Below are positions 8,516 through 18,564 of a DNA stretch of 64,000 nucleotides, in pieces (the stretch's first letter is position 1; the number at the start of each line of letters is the position of its first letter). A program made the translations under genes and the position numbers. Where the stretch lies: positions 248,001-312,000 of the forward strand of contig NZ_CP094972.1 of NCBI RefSeq assembly GCF_025985425.1, written 5' to 3'. The DNA is from Entomomonas sp. E2T0 (GTDB lineage: Bacteria; Pseudomonadota; Gammaproteobacteria; Pseudomonadales; Pseudomonadaceae). Under the pieces are notes generated by a model that worked only from the letters and a program-made list of their open reading frames with translations, did no database searches and was not told the origin of the DNA.

Positions 8516-9790
8516 TCATTTTATAAAAGGTGACCATGAAGGCTCACGTATATCTCCATTATCAATTGGTAGCTCAATGCGAACGCGTCCATTAATAGAG
8601 GCCAACATCAAAACGCCTTTACCTTGTTTACGTGTTGCATAGATTACCATTGTTCCATTTGGTGCAATAGTAGGTGACTCATCTAAATTAGTATTAGATA
8701 GAATACTAACTCTATTGGTTACTAAATTTTGTGTGGCAATCACAAAGTTACGATAACCGTCTTGGCGATGTACCATCACTAACATACCATCATCAGCAGA
8801 TAACTTAGGATTAGCATTATAGTTACCTGTGCTTGTTACTCGCTCTGTACTACCTGTTGCTACATTTATTTTATAAATCTGGGGGCTACCTGAACGGTCA
8901 GAAGTAAAATAAATGCTTCTACCATCTTTACTCCAGAAAGGCTCCGTATCAATAGCATTATTATTAGTTAAACGATGTACTAACTTACTATCTAAACGCA
9001 TAGTATAAATTTCTGGGTTACCATCTTTAGAGGATACAAAAGCTAACCTTTGTCCATCGGGAGACCAAGATGGCGCACTGTTTAAGCCTACATAATTTGT
9101 TAATTGGTCACGGGTACCTGTCGCAATATCCTGCATATAAATACGTGGGCGTTTGCTTTCAAAAGAAACATAAACCACTTTCCTATTATCTGGAGAAAAG
9201 CGAGGAGAAAGAATAGGTTCTTTTGAATTTAACAAGGTAACTGAATTAGCACCATCATAGTCAGACATTTGTAAAGTATAACTATTATTGCCAGCTGAAG
9301 TTACATAAAGTAATTTTGTAGAGAAAGCACCTTTTATAGCTGTTAACTTTTCAAATACTTGATCAGAAACATAATGAGCTAACTTTCTAATTTGATTAGG
9401 TGAACCCACAGCAGAACCACTAAAAATTTGCTGTTGTGAGGTAACATTATACAAATAGTATTGTACTTGTATTTTACCCCCCACATTACTTGCATTACCT
9501 ATTAATAAAAATTGTGCATTAACTGCTGTCCAATCTCTAAAGGCAACTTCATTAGGTCTGTGAGGCGTGCTTAACATATTTTGACGAGGTAATGGTTCAA
9601 AAATACCTGAATTATATAAATCATTGCCTACCAAAGTCGCAATATCTGGTGTACCAGAATCACCAAATGGCACCACAGCAATAGAAATAGCTTTATTACT
9701 GCCACCATCAATAACAATTGCATCTGCTGCATTAGCAGTGCCCATAAAAGCAATGACATATAAGATGAGAATGTGAATAAACTTTTTCAC
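8516..9790 (-). CDS. tolB: Tol-Pal periplasmic protein TolB
   Basis: The 424-residue protein carries a signal peptide (about 1-21), an N-terminal alpha/beta TolB_N domain (about 30-150) and a C-terminal six-bladed propeller of repeated (L/I)[13 protein letters not shown]-type WD-like units ([47 protein letters not shown]). The propeller binds Pal and the N terminus reaches TolA. Its start lies two bases after the tolA stop, which indicates tight coupling. Length matches the family (about 420-435). Confidence 0.97.
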   Translation of the reverse strand: MKKFIHILILYVIAFMGTANAADAIVIDGGSNKAISIAVVPFGDSGTPDIATLVGNDLYNSGIFEPLPRQNMLSTPHRPNEVAFRDWTAVNAQFLLIGNASNVGGKIQVQYYLYNVTSQQQIFSGSAVGSPNQIRKLAHYVSDQVFEKLTAIKGAFSTKLLYVTSAGNNSYTLQMSDYDGANSVTLLNSKEPILSPRFSPDNRKVVYVSFESKRPRIYMQDIATGTRDQLTNYVGLNSAPSWSPDGQRLAFVSSKDGNPEIYTMRLDSKLVHRLTNNNAIDTEPFWSKDGRSIYFTSDRSGSPQIYKINVATGSTERVTSTGNYNANPKLSADDGMLVMVHRQDGYRNFVIATQNLVTNRVSILSNTNLDESPTIAPNGTMVIYATRKQGKGVLMLASINGRVRIELPIDNGDIREPSWSPFIK

Positions 9791-9792
9791 TG

Positions 9793-10734
9793 TTATAAAC
9801 CTTTCGATGTAAAAATGAATTTTCTTTGTCGGTAAAGCTGATTAAATGTATTTGAATCTAATTTCTGTATTTCAGGTATTCTTCCAAGATTTTTAGCGGC
9901 ATTCACTGCCGAAGTATCAAAGGCTGCATTACCACTACTACGACTAACTGTTACATTGGTAATAGTACCATCAGGTAACATCTGAATCATTAATTCTACG
10001 GTAGTACCTGGCACAGGATTACCCAACTCTGTCCAATTCTCTTGTACTAAACGTTTAATTAAATCATCAATACTACCTACTACTTGACTACCTGCTTGAT
10101 CTCCCTTAGTGGCTGCATGCTCAACTTTATCACCTAGCAGATCTGCTAGTGCAGCCGCCTCTTTATCTTCTTGAGCCTTTCGTGCTGCTGCATCAGCCTT
10201 GGCCTTTGCATCTGCTGCAGCTTTCTTTTTGGCTTCAGCATCAGCCTTCGCTTTGTCTGCCTTGGCCTTATCTGCTTTAGCTTTCTCCGTCTTGGCCTTG
10301 TCTTCTGCTTGTTTTTTAGCAGCCTCTGCTTTTGCTTTAGCGTCTGCTACTTTTTTTGCATCAGTATCAGCCTTTGCCTTATCTGCCTTCGCTTTATCTT
10401 CAGCCTGTTTTTTAGCAGCAGCCTCTGCTTTTGCTTTGGCCTGCTGTTCAGCTATTTTCTTTTGCTCTTCACGTTGTGTTGCTGTTTGATCATCTTTTGA
10501 TAGAGGAGCTTTAGTTTTTTCTGCTTCACCTGCTATCTTTTCAGATGTTTGAGTGGTAGCAGGGCTTTTTGAAGTTACCTCATATAAAGTAGCTACCATA
10601 GTAGGCTTAGCAGCAGAAATATCAGGATGATTCGACCAACCAATAAAAAAGCCAGCTAATACTAGCACATGAACTATCACGGCTAATACTATGGGGATCG
10701 TATAGTTTTCTGAAGAAATGAAACGCTTAGCCAT
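9793..10734 (-). CDS. tolA: Inner-membrane protein TolA
   Basis: The 313-residue protein has one N-terminal membrane helix (about 13-33), a long Ala/Lys/Glu-rich helical rod (about 85-200, with repeated [10 protein letters not shown] and [12 protein letters not shown] units) and a C-terminal globular domain (about 215-313) that contacts TolB and Pal. TolA passes energy from TolQR to the outer membrane. The internal repeats explain the long antisense open frames at 10171-10500, which are not genes. The start overlaps the end of tolR by eight bases. Confidence 0.95.
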   Translation of the reverse strand: MAKRFISSENYTIPIVLAVIVHVLVLAGFFIGWSNHPDISAAKPTMVATLYEVTSKSPATTQTSEKIAGEAEKTKAPLSKDDQTATQREEQKKIAEQQAKAKAEAAAKKQAEDKAKADKAKADTDAKKVADAKAKAEAAKKQAEDKAKTEKAKADKAKADKAKADAEAKKKAAADAKAKADAAARKAQEDKEAAALADLLGDKVEHAATKGDQAGSQVVGSIDDLIKRLVQENWTELGNPVPGTTVELMIQMLPDGTITNVTVSRSSGNAAFDTSAVNAAKNLGRIPEIQKLDSNTFNQLYRQRKFIFTSKGL

Positions 10735-11176
10735 TAGGAGACTCTGTTATCAATCCAACATTGCTAACGCCTGCTTGTTGTAAAGCTGACATAGCTGCCA
10801 TTACTAATCCATAACTCGCTGTTTTATCTCCTCTGATAAATACTTGGCTACCTGCATTACCTGGTGCAGTAATAATTTTAGTCACTTGGCTAGTCATATC
10901 TTCCAATGAAATTGCCTTATTACCTGCCCCTGTGTTATCTACTCCTTCACCATAAGAAAGATAATAGGTACTATCTGCTTTCACTGATACAGTAAGAATC
11001 TTTTGCTTAGTATCAGAAGGTAATGGTTCACTAGTTACTTTTGGTAAATCAACCTTTACCCCTTGATTCAACATAGGTGCAGTTACCATAAAAATAACTA
11101 ATAGCACCAACATTACATCAATGTAGGGCACTACATTCATCTCAGCAACAGGTTTACGCTTATTACGTCTAGACAC
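10727..11176 (-). CDS. tolR: Tol-Pal energy-transduction protein TolR (ExbD family)
   Basis: The 149-residue protein shows the ExbD/TolR pattern: a short cytosolic start (SRRNKRKPVAEMNVVPYID), a single membrane helix carrying the proton-path Asp in NVVPYIDVMLVLLVIFMV, and a periplasmic C-terminal domain ending in a short amphipathic helix. With TolQ it forms the proton channel that energises TolA. It sits between tolQ (14 bases upstream) and tolA (overlapping). Confidence 0.96.
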   Translation of the reverse strand: MSRRNKRKPVAEMNVVPYIDVMLVLLVIFMVTAPMLNQGVKVDLPKVTSEPLPSDTKQKILTVSVKADSTYYLSYGEGVDNTGAGNKAISLEDMTSQVTKIITAPGNAGSQVFIRGDKTASYGLVMAAMSALQQAGVSNVGLITESPNG

Positions 11177-11190
11177 CTTATTATGCCTCT

Positions 11191-11883
11191 TTAGTCATTA
11201 AATGAATGCACTTTACGGTGTAAAATAGCTTGGAACTCTTCTGCAAAAGTTTCATAGCGCCCTAACAAAGTTTCTGATCGTGCTGCAAATCGGTTATAAC
11301 CTATTACCGCAGGAATAGCAGCAAATAAACCAATCGCTGTGGCAATCAATGCTTCCGCAATACCTGGTGCAACCGTAGAAAGTGTTGCTTGCTGTACATT
11401 CGCTAATCCCATAAAGGCGTGCATAATACCCCAAACAGTACCAAACAAACCCACATAAGGGCTAGTTGAGCCAACGGTTGCCAAGAACGGTAAGTGGTTT
11501 TGTAATTTCTCTTCTTCTCTTGCAATAGCTACTCGCATTGCTCGTTGAGTACCTACCGTAATTGCATCTGGCTCCATACCTGGTAATTGGCTTAGGCGAG
11601 AGAACTCTTTAAAACCTGATTTAAATATTTGCTCAACCCCACAATCGGGATCTGGATCAGCAGTGACTTGACGATAAAGTTTTGAAAGATCCATACCAGA
11701 CCAAAACTGATCTTCAAATTCATCTAAGCCTTTTTTAGCTGTATTCATTACCCTACTACGTTGGAAAATAATAATCCATGACATTATTGAAGACGCTAAT
11801 AATGCCAACATAATTAATTGTACAACCCAAGTTGCTTGGGTAACTAAACCCCACACAGACATATCATGAACAGTTGGCTGCAC
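11191..11883 (-). CDS. tolQ: Tol-Pal proton-channel protein TolQ (ExbB/MotA family)
   Basis: The 230-residue protein has three membrane helices: about 14-36, then a pair at about 135-158 and 168-192 (TVGSTSPYVGLFGTVWGIM and PGIAEALIATAIGLFAAIPAV) that contain the conserved Thr, Gly and Pro residues of the MotA/TolQ/ExbB channel. A large cytosolic loop separates helix 1 from helix 2. It is the first Tol gene and lies 26 bases after ybgC. Confidence 0.97.
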   Translation of the reverse strand: MQPTVHDMSVWGLVTQATWVVQLIMLALLASSIMSWIIIFQRSRVMNTAKKGLDEFEDQFWSGMDLSKLYRQVTADPDPDCGVEQIFKSGFKEFSRLSQLPGMEPDAITVGTQRAMRVAIAREEEKLQNHLPFLATVGSTSPYVGLFGTVWGIMHAFMGLANVQQATLSTVAPGIAEALIATAIGLFAAIPAVIGYNRFAARSETLLGRYETFAEEFQAILHRKVHSFND

Positions 11884-11909
11884 GGTTATCTCCTACACTT
11901 ATTCAATAA

Positions 11910-12338
11910 TTAATTTAAGAATTTATCTACAAAACCAGCAGGCAAAGGTTTACTTTTAAAAAGAACTTTGTCGATTAAAGTAAGCCTAATATCCCCCTCA
12001 CAAAGTAATACATTATCTCCATTTTCAAGTTTCCTATAAACTTGTTGGAAAAATATAAAACTTGCTCTTCTTACTTCCTTAATAGTAGCTGTTACTAACA
12101 ATTCATCATCTAACCTACCAGGTGCTACATAACGCAATGAGGCAGAATGCACAACAAACAATAAATCCTCTTTTGCTAATTCGTGTTGAGAATATCCAAA
12201 GCTACGCAACCACTCAGTGCGCACTCGTTCCATAAACTTTAAATAATTGCTATGGTAAATGACGCCTCCTGCATCTGTATCCTCATAATAAACACGATAT
12301 ATCTGACTAAAAACTGGATTATTATTGTCGCTTTGCAT
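11910..12338 (-). CDS. ybgC: Acyl-CoA thioesterase YbgC, Tol-Pal-associated
   Basis: The 142-residue hotdog-fold protein has the 4-hydroxybenzoyl-CoA thioesterase signature YYEDTDAGGVIYHSNYLKF with the catalytic Asp22 and His29. YbgC hydrolyses short-chain acyl-CoA or acyl-ACP and heads the tol-pal operon in many proteobacteria. The ATG is 55 bases downstream of ruvB, the same order as in Pseudomonas. Confidence 0.95.
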   Translation of the reverse strand: MQSDNNNPVFSQIYRVYYEDTDAGGVIYHSNYLKFMERVRTEWLRSFGYSQHELAKEDLLFVVHSASLRYVAPGRLDDELLVTATIKEVRRASFIFFQQVYRKLENGDNVLLCEGDIRLTLIDKVLFKSKPLPAGFVDKFLN

Positions 12339-12393
12339 TTTTTTAAAACCGTACTATTAGTAATGAATAAAAATAAATTATTAGAACGCTATT

Positions 12394-13437
12394 TTACTCA
12401 TTAAATAGATCAGGAGTAGAGGATTCAACCATTTTCTTAGGAATATTTAAACCAAAATGTAAATAAGCATGTCGAGTGACCATCCGACCACGGGGAGTAC
12501 GCATGATAAATCCTTGCTGAATCAAATAAGGCTCTAATACATCTTCAATGGTATTACGCTCCTCGCTAATTGCTGCCGCCAAGTTATCTAAGCCAACAGG
12601 TCCACCATCAAACTTATCAATCATGGTTAGCATTAATCGTCTGTCTAAATGATCAAAACCACGCTCATCCACATCAAGCATATTAAGTGCTTGATCTGCC
12701 ATATATTTTGTAATAATTCCTTGCCCTTTAACTTGGGCATAATCACGTACCCGACGTAAAATTCTGTTGGCTATGCGAGGGGTTCCTCTAGAACGTCTGG
12801 CAATCTCATGAGAGCCTTCTGGTTCAATAGGTATACCTAGAATCTTGGCAGAACGAGTCACAATCGTAGCCAGATCAGCAATATCATAAAACTCTAGACG
12901 CTGCACAATACCGAACCTATCCCTTAAAGGATTAGTTAACATCCCTGCTCTTGTGGTAGCACCTACCAAGGTAAAAGGCGGTAAATCTAACTTAATGGAG
13001 CGTGCCGCAGGCCCTTCACCTATCATAATATCTAATTGAAAATCTTCCATGGCAGGATACAGTACTTCTTCCACTACAGGTGAAAGTCGATGGATCTCAT
13101 CCACGAATAGCACATCACCAGGCTCTAAATTGGTTAATAAAGCAGCTAAATCACCTGCTTTTTCCAATACAGGACCAGAAGTACTTTTAACAGAAACGCC
13201 CATTTCATTAGCAATAATATTCGCTAAGGTGGTTTTCCCTAACCCTGGAGGGCCAAAAATTAAAGTATGATCTAAAGACTCTTGTCTGCCTCTTGCAGCC
13301 TTAATAAACAACTCCATTTGCTCACGTACTACTTTTTGACCAATATAATCCGATAATGTAAGTGGACGAATTGCACGGTCTTGTTGATCTTCACGATCTC
13401 GAGCACCAGCGGCCAATATACGATCAGGCTCTATCAT
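12394..13437 (-). CDS. ruvB: Holliday junction branch-migration ATPase RuvB
   Basis: The 347-residue AAA+ motor has Walker A GPPGLGKT at 62-69, Walker B DEIH at 113-116, sensor residues in [18 protein letters not shown] and a C-terminal winged-helix domain ([17 protein letters not shown]) that binds DNA. RuvB hexamers drive branch migration with RuvA. The start lies two bases after the ruvA stop. Confidence 0.98.
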   Translation of the reverse strand: MIEPDRILAAGARDREDQQDRAIRPLTLSDYIGQKVVREQMELFIKAARGRQESLDHTLIFGPPGLGKTTLANIIANEMGVSVKSTSGPVLEKAGDLAALLTNLEPGDVLFVDEIHRLSPVVEEVLYPAMEDFQLDIMIGEGPAARSIKLDLPPFTLVGATTRAGMLTNPLRDRFGIVQRLEFYDIADLATIVTRSAKILGIPIEPEGSHEIARRSRGTPRIANRILRRVRDYAQVKGQGIITKYMADQALNMLDVDERGFDHLDRRLMLTMIDKFDGGPVGLDNLAAAISEERNTIEDVLEPYLIQQGFIMRTPRGRMVTRHAYLHFGLNIPKKMVESSTPDLFNE

Positions 13438-13439
13438 AA

Positions 13440-14051
13440 CTAACCTTTACCTTTTAATGCTCGACGAATTAATTCTTCGCTAGTTAACTCATCCTTATTT
13501 TCTACTGCTGCTACAGCACGGCTTGCTTCCTGTGGTTTATAACCTAATGCAATTAAAGCACTCACCGCATCCATTTCAGCATTGGATGCTGGATTAGTCA
13601 TCGCCACTTCGGCAGATAATGGAGTAGCAGCTTCTGTACCACCTTCCCAAGCCTTAAAGCGATCTCTTAACTCTATCAACAATCGTTCTGCGGTTTTCTT
13701 ACCAACCCCTGGTACTTTTACAAGGGCTGCAGTATTTTGTTGGCGAACAGTCTCTATCATTTCATTAACAGATAATGTAGACATAAGCGCTAATGCTAAC
13801 TTAGGTCCAACACCATTAAGCCTGATTAACTCACGAAATAGCTCACGCTCTTTCTTTTCATAAAAGCCATATAATAAATGAGCATCTTCACGCACAACTT
13901 GGTGGATATGTAATATCACTTTTTCATCAATAGCAGGTAATTGATAATAGGTACTCATTGGCACTTCAACTGCGTAACCAACACCATTAACATCAATTAA
14001 CAAATGTGGCGGTTGCTTTTCTGCCAAAATGCCATGTAAACGACCTATCAA
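13440..14051 (-). CDS. ruvA: Holliday junction-binding protein RuvA
   Basis: The 203-residue protein has the OB-fold N-terminal domain ([20 protein letters not shown]), two helix-hairpin-helix motifs ([17 protein letters not shown] and [19 protein letters not shown]) and the flexible link to a C-terminal UBA-like domain (about 155-203) that contacts RuvB. It tetramerises on four-way junctions. It is followed directly by ruvB and preceded by a small zinc-ribbon gene that separates it from ruvC. Confidence 0.97.
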   Translation of the reverse strand: MIGRLHGILAEKQPPHLLIDVNGVGYAVEVPMSTYYQLPAIDEKVILHIHQVVREDAHLLYGFYEKKERELFRELIRLNGVGPKLALALMSTLSVNEMIETVRQQNTAALVKVPGVGKKTAERLLIELRDRFKAWEGGTEAATPLSAEVAMTNPASNAEMDAVSALIALGYKPQEASRAVAAVENKDELTSEELIRRALKGKG

Positions 14052-14075
14052 AATAAACCTCTTTTATTACCACTA

Positions 14076-14330
14076 CTAAAAATCAATAAGATCAGATATA
14101 TCAGTAATATCTATATCTGGATTACCCATACAATCAGGACATAATTCATCATCATAATAGTCTCCACCTTTTGCATAATTATTACAACTAGGCATTCTAC
14201 AAATGTAGACTATTTTTGAGCAAAAAGAACACTGGCATTTATCTCGACGTAAGGTATTTTCTTCTAAGACTTTAGGAACCATTTGCTTAAGACAAAAAGG
14301 ACACTTTCCTTTAGGTTTAGCATTTATCAT
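14076..14330 (-). CDS. Small zinc-ribbon-like protein inserted between ruvC and ruvA
   Basis: The 84-residue protein has nine cysteines in pairs: CPFC near the start, CQCSFC in the middle, CRMPSC and CPDC near the end, followed by a very acidic Asp/Ile tail. The pattern implies two zinc ribbons. A GGAG sequence and a correctly spaced ATG support translation, and the spacing to ruvA and ruvC (24 and 25 bases) suggests it is part of the ruv transcript. I do not recognise a family. Usual ruvCAB clusters lack such a gene. A role in RNA or DNA binding is only a guess from the zinc ribbons. Confidence 0.75.
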   Translation of the reverse strand: MINAKPKGKCPFCLKQMVPKVLEENTLRRDKCQCSFCSKIVYICRMPSCNNYAKGGDYYDDELCPDCMGNPDIDITDISDLIDF

Positions 14331-14355
14331 ATGCCCCTACTCCTTTTTTATTTTC

Positions 14356-14886
14356 TTATAGTGTTAAGCGTAATCGACCACGTCTTCTTTTAGCTTTCTC
14401 TAATCCTAATGGAATCAAAGTTTGTCGATGGTGAGCATGGCATAAAGCAATGGCCAAAGCATCAGAAGCATCCACCTGCGGGCGCTTTTCTAATTTCAGT
14501 AAGTACATTACCATTAACATTACTTGTTCTTTATCAGCAGCACCAGAGCCAGTCACTGTTTTCTTAACTTGCCGTGCACTATATTCAGCAATATCTAAGC
14601 CCTCTTCAGCGCCTGCCACAATGGCAGCCCCTCGGGCTTGACCTAACTTAAGCGCTGAATCAGCACTTTTAGCCATAAATACTTGCTCAATACCCATGGT
14701 AGTTGGTTGGTATGTTTGAATTACCTCACGTACACCACGGAATATGGTTTGTAACTTATCAGCTAGATTTCCTTCAGGGGTACGAATACAACCAGAAGCA
14801 ATATACTCTGTCTTCTGCCCAATCTCCCTAATAACCCCAAAGCCAGTAATGCGTGACCCAGGGTCGATCCCTAAAATAATTGTCAC
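14356..14886 (-). CDS. ruvC: Holliday junction resolvase RuvC
   Basis: The 176-residue RNase H-fold nuclease has the catalytic acidic residues in ILGIDPGSR (Asp8), GIEQVF (Glu67 region) and [13 protein letters not shown] (Asp pair near 138-141). It resolves junctions prepared by RuvAB. The start [10 protein letters not shown] is canonical. It is separated from yebC upstream by a dispersed palindromic repeat, which may insulate or end the yebC transcript. Confidence 0.97.
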   Translation of the reverse strand: MTIILGIDPGSRITGFGVIREIGQKTEYIASGCIRTPEGNLADKLQTIFRGVREVIQTYQPTTMGIEQVFMAKSADSALKLGQARGAAIVAGAEEGLDIAEYSARQVKKTVTGSGAADKEQVMLMVMYLLKLEKRPQVDASDALAIALCHAHHRQTLIPLGLEKAKRRRGRLRLTL

Positions 14887-14909
14887 GCTGCTACCTCTCT
14901 ATCTTTCTT

Positions 14910-15017
14910 TATAGAACTGTTGTTATACAATTTTAGACGAGGCGAATGGCTGAAGACAGTACAACTAGTACGACAAAGCCATTCAACGATGTATAAAAAT
15001 GTAGGGCAATAGCTATA
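14910..15017. repeat. Palindromic dispersed repeat, copy A (Correia-like MITE candidate)
   Basis: This 108-bp unit begins TATAG and ends CTATA, with imperfect terminal inverted repeats of about 26 bp and an inner stem AATGGCT/AGCCATT around the core GTACAACTAGTAC. It matches copy B (41836-41941) at about 91 percent by eye, with one 2-bp indel and nine substitutions. Two pairs of substitutions are compensatory: the inner stem pairs G-C here and A-T in copy B, and the outer arm TACA/TGTA here becomes TATA/TATA there. It lies six bases after the yebC stop codon, before ruvC. TA at both edges would fit a TA target duplication. Confidence 0.8.
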
Positions 15018-15023
15018 CAACAA

Positions 15024-15776
15024 TTAGTCGCCCAATTGCTCCATAATTTCATCTGCAATATTGGCATTAGAATAAACATTTTGCACATCATCTAAATCTT
15101 CTAATGCATCAATTAATCGCATAATCTTTTGTGCAGAATCTACATCTGTTAAATCAGCTTCTGTGGTAGCGATCATTGCCACCTCTGCATTAGCTGGAGT
15201 ATAACCTGCTTCAACCAATGCTTCTTTAACAGCAATAAAGTCTTGGAAGGTAGTAAATACATCTACCGAACCATCATCATTAGTCACCACATCATCAGCA
15301 CCAGCCTCTAATGCAACATCTAATAATTTCTCTTCATCTACACCTGACTCGTAGGAGATTTGACCTTTACGCTCAAATAAATAAGCTACCGAACCATCAG
15401 TGCCTAAATTACCACCTGCTTTACTAAAAGCATGGCGCACTTCTGCTGCAGTACGATTACGATTATCCGTCATAGCTTCAACAAAAATAGCTACCCCATT
15501 AGGACCATAGCCCTCATAGGTTAACTCTTCCATGTTTTCAGCATCGTTAGTACCAGCACCACGCGCAATTGCACGGTCAATGGTATCCCGCGTCATATTC
15601 ACAGCTAATGCTTTATCAACTGCTAAACGAAGACGTGGATTATCAGCAGGAACACCACCACCTTGGCTGGCAGCTACTGTCAACTCTCGAATGACCTTGG
15701 TAAAAATTTTACCGCGTTTAGCGTCTTGGCGACCCTTGCGGTGTTTAATGTTGGCCCATTTGGAATGTCCAGCCAT
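15024..15776 (-). CDS. yebC: YebC/PmpR family protein
   Basis: The 250-residue protein begins [20 protein letters not shown], the hallmark of the YebC/TACO1 family, and has the three-domain layout and usual length (about 245-250). Members have been described as transcriptional regulators (PmpR in Pseudomonas) and as factors that relieve ribosome stalling at proline-rich stretches. It sits between aspS and ruvC as in many gammaproteobacteria, 67 bases after aspS with a hairpin between them. Confidence 0.96.
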   Translation of the reverse strand: MAGHSKWANIKHRKGRQDAKRGKIFTKVIRELTVAASQGGGVPADNPRLRLAVDKALAVNMTRDTIDRAIARGAGTNDAENMEELTYEGYGPNGVAIFVEAMTDNRNRTAAEVRHAFSKAGGNLGTDGSVAYLFERKGQISYESGVDEEKLLDVALEAGADDVVTNDDGSVDVFTTFQDFIAVKEALVEAGYTPANAEVAMIATTEADLTDVDSAQKIMRLIDALEDLDDVQNVYSNANIADEIMEQLGD

Positions 15777-15811
15777 ACATAACTCCGTGTTTTTATCTGT
15801 TTAAAAATTAA

Positions 15812-15834
15812 TGTGGTACTAAAATAGTACCACA
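15812..15834 (-). terminator. Hairpin between aspS and yebC
   Basis: TGTGGTACT and AGTACCACA form a perfect nine-pair stem with a five-base loop, starting ten bases after the aspS stop. On the minus strand it is followed by TTAATTTTTAAAC, a modest T tract, so it may end aspS transcripts or attenuate read-through into yebC. Confidence 0.65.
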
Positions 15835-15843
15835 AATTAAAGC

Positions 15844-17631
15844 TTAGTTAGTTTGCCCTTCAGGCTTTGGTTGCTCACGTAAGCGAATATGTAACTCACG
15901 TAATGCTTTAGCATCTACTAAACCAGGTGCATCAGTCATCAAGTCCGCTGCACTTTGTGTTTTAGGGAATGCTATCACTTCACGAATTGAACTAGAGTCA
16001 GTCATTAACATTACTAAACGATCTAGACCGAATGCCAAACCACCATGTGGAGGTGCGCCATATTTTAATGCATCTAATAAGAAGCCAAATTTCTCTTGCT
16101 GCTCTTCTTCACTAATGCCTAGTACACGGAATACAGATTGTTGCATTTCCTTATTATGGATACGAATAGAACCACCACCTAGTTCAACACCATTTAGCAC
16201 CATATCATAAGCTCTAGACAGTGCAGCTAAAGGATTAGCTTCTAACTCTTCGGCGCTGCAACTTGGTGCAGTAAATGGATGGTGTAATGCACTAACACTA
16301 CCATCATCATTTTCTTCAAACATTGGGAAATCGATAACCCACATTGGCGCCCATTTACAAGTTAACAGCTCCAAATCATCACCTAAACGAACACGTAAAG
16401 CACCTAAAGCATCACTTACAATTTTTGCTTTATCTGCACCAAAGAACACAATATCACCATCAACCGCCCCAACACGATCTAAGATATTGTTTAAGTTCTC
16501 TATTGGAATATTCTTAACAATAGGTGATTGCAAACCTTCAACACCTTTCGCGCGCTCATTAACTTTAATATAAGCTAAGCCTTTTGCACCATAGATACCT
16601 ACAAACTTAGTATACTCATCAATACGACTACGAGGCATACTAGCACCACCGGGTACACGTAATGCAGTAACCCGTGCTTTAGGATCATTGGCTGGGCCAG
16701 CAAATACTTTAAACTCTACATCCTTTAACTGATCAGCAACATCTACTAACTCTAAAGGATTACGTAAATCTGGCTTATCTGAACCATAGCGACGCATAGC
16801 TTCTGCATAAGTCATCCGTGGTAATTCAGCGAACTCTACACTTAATACTTCTTTAAAGAGTTTACGAACCATGCCCTCAGTAATTTGCATGATATCATTT
16901 TCATCTAAGAAGCTAGTTTCGATATCAATTTGCGTAAATTCTGGCTGACGGTCAGCACGTAAATCTTCATCACGGAAACACTTAGCCACTTGGTAATAAC
17001 GATCAAAACCTGCCACCATCAATAATTGTTTAAATAACTGTGGTGATTGAGGTAATGCAAAGAAATGCCCTTGATGCGTACGGCTAGGAACCAAATAATC
17101 ACGTGCCCCTTCTGGCGTAGCACGAGTTAAAATAGGGGTTTCGATATCTAAGAAACCATGTTCATCTAAATAACGACGAATACTAGAAGTAATACTAGCA
17201 CGTAGTTTTAATTTATTAGCCATTTCTGGACGACGTAAATCTAAGAAACGATAACGTAAACGTGTTTCTTCACTTACTTCTGAATAGTCATCTAAGACAA
17301 ATGGAGGTGTTTCAGCCGCATTAAGAACTTCTAGCTCATAACCTAAAATTTCAATTTCACCTGAAGCAAGATTAGCATTCACAGTCCCGGCTGGACGTGG
17401 GCGTACTTTACCAGTTACTTTAACTACATATTCATTACGTACACGGTCAGCCTTAGCAAAAGTCTCTTCACGATCAGGATCAAACACTACCTGAGCTAGA
17501 CCTTCACGGTCACGCACGTCAAAGAAAATCACCCCACCATGATCACGGCGACGGTGAACCCAACCACAAATAGTAACTTCTTGGCCATCTAAACTCTTAT
17601 TTAATTGCCCGCAATAGTGACTGCGCATCAT
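15844..17631 (-). CDS. aspS: Aspartate-tRNA ligase (AspRS)
   Basis: The 595-residue class II synthetase starts [17 protein letters not shown], very close to Pseudomonas AspRS. It has the anticodon-binding OB domain (about 1-110), class II motif 1 ([19 protein letters not shown]), motif 2 ([18 protein letters not shown]), a bacterial GAD insertion and motif 3 ([14 protein letters not shown]). Pseudomonas-type enzymes are often non-discriminating (Asp and Asn tRNA); that cannot be decided here. Either of two adjacent ATG codons could start translation. Confidence 0.97.
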   Translation of the reverse strand: MMRSHYCGQLNKSLDGQEVTICGWVHRRRDHGGVIFFDVRDREGLAQVVFDPDREETFAKADRVRNEYVVKVTGKVRPRPAGTVNANLASGEIEILGYELEVLNAAETPPFVLDDYSEVSEETRLRYRFLDLRRPEMANKLKLRASITSSIRRYLDEHGFLDIETPILTRATPEGARDYLVPSRTHQGHFFALPQSPQLFKQLLMVAGFDRYYQVAKCFRDEDLRADRQPEFTQIDIETSFLDENDIMQITEGMVRKLFKEVLSVEFAELPRMTYAEAMRRYGSDKPDLRNPLELVDVADQLKDVEFKVFAGPANDPKARVTALRVPGGASMPRSRIDEYTKFVGIYGAKGLAYIKVNERAKGVEGLQSPIVKNIPIENLNNILDRVGAVDGDIVFFGADKAKIVSDALGALRVRLGDDLELLTCKWAPMWVIDFPMFEENDDGSVSALHHPFTAPSCSAEELEANPLAALSRAYDMVLNGVELGGGSIRIHNKEMQQSVFRVLGISEEEQQEKFGFLLDALKYGAPPHGGLAFGLDRLVMLMTDSSSIREVIAFPKTQSAADLMTDAPGLVDAKALRELHIRLREQPKPEGQTN

Positions 17632-17922
17632 AAGTCTTCGCTTCTCTTTAATTAACTATAGATTCTAATATGTTGATTACCTGAGAATAATCACTCAAAT
17701 AATAATATCCTGTTGTTATCACTTATTTTACAGCATAAAATCTGCTAAAAATGATAACTTATACTAAAAATAATTATAAATGAGTAATTATATACCTTTT
17801 TATGGTCAGGATTATAGACCTTACTATGAAAACTCATTACCCAACTATCTTATTAGGTAAATCTATTTGCTTATTCATACTAAAAACTTATTATAATAAG
17901 CAAGTTTGAAAGGAAATTTTAT
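17632..17922. other. Divergent intergenic region between aspS and a membrane hydrolase gene
   Basis: About 290 bases without a gene separate the aspS start from the rightward gene at 17923. It is very AT-rich and should hold both promoters. The only clear structure is the inverted repeat at 17867-17903. Confidence 0.5.
17867..17903 (+). promoter_or_regulatory. Possible promoter overlapped by an inverted repeat
   Basis: TTGCTT (17867-17872) and TATAAT (17892-17897) could be -35 and -10 boxes with a 19-base gap. The same stretch forms a nine-base inverted repeat, TTGCTTATT and AATAAGCAA, that spans both boxes. An operator for an unknown regulator is possible; the spacing is longer than ideal for sigma-70. 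Confidence 0.35.
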
Positions 17923-18510
17923 ATGAGTCCTATTACTCATTTTTTAGTCGGCTGGGCTTGTTTTGAACCTAGTCTAAAAAATAACCGTGATAAAGCAATA
18001 GTTTGTTTAGCAGGATTAGTTCCTGATCTAGATGGTATAGGTATTGTTATTGACTTTATTACTCGCTTGACTGGACTACCAGAAACCAACTTTTATCAGA
18101 GTTGGCATCGACTCTATGGGCATGGCATCGCAGCCGCCATTTTCTTTACGTTATTAGCTTCCGCTATTGGTATTGATAAAATTCGTGTTGCCATCTTTAC
18201 CTTTCTTAATGTTCATCTTCATTTTCTTTGTGACTTAGTGGGTTCTAGGGGGAGTACAGTTGATGACTTGTGGGGGCTCTATTACTTAGGGCCATTTGAT
18301 ACAAATTATCAAATAATTTGGCAAAACCAATGGCAATTAGTTAGCTGGCAAAATACCACTATTACGATTATTGCTATGCTTATTACCTTAGAAAGAGCTA
18401 GTCGAAAAGGTTATTCACTGATAAGTCTGATATCTAAAGGTACAGATAAAATAGTTATTGAAGTTTTACGAAAATGGCGATATCAACTATTTAACCAAAA
18501 GTTTGAATAA
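17923..18510 (+). CDS. Membrane-bound metal-dependent hydrolase-like protein (DUF457/YdjM type)
   Basis: The 195-residue protein starts MSPITHFLVGWACFEP and has histidine/aspartate motifs of the YdjM/DUF457 family: the N-terminal THFLVGW, LVPDLDGIG and a central HRLYGHGIAAAIFF, with a later VHLHFLCDLVGSRG. Four or so hydrophobic segments place it in the inner membrane. The family is predicted to be a metal-dependent hydrolase; YdjM of E. coli is in the LexA regulon, but no SOS box is obvious here. AAAGGAAATTTTAT gives the ribosome-binding site. Confidence 0.8.
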   Translation: MSPITHFLVGWACFEPSLKNNRDKAIVCLAGLVPDLDGIGIVIDFITRLTGLPETNFYQSWHRLYGHGIAAAIFFTLLASAIGIDKIRVAIFTFLNVHLHFLCDLVGSRGSTVDDLWGLYYLGPFDTNYQIIWQNQWQLVSWQNTTITIIAMLITLERASRKGYSLISLISKGTDKIVIEVLRKWRYQLFNQKFE

Positions 18511-18533
18511 TTTTTTTTAACCAATAAGAGATT

Positions 18534-18553
18534 GGGCAGTATTTTTACTGCCC
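18534..18553. terminator. Bidirectional terminator between convergent genes
   Basis: GGGCAGT and ACTGCCC enclose ATTTTT. On the minus strand the stem serves ilvE and is followed a little later by a run of A-rich and T-rich sequence; on the plus strand it ends the DUF457 gene, and a T8 tract lies just before it (18511-18518). Confidence 0.7.
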
Positions 18554-18564
18554 ATTTACACAAC

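Noticed and set aside
10171-10500. Two long antisense frames within tolA with Cys/Ser/Leu-rich or Ala/Ser-rich products
   Set aside because: They mirror the Ala/Lys repeats of TolA, have no ribosome-binding site and show low-complexity products.
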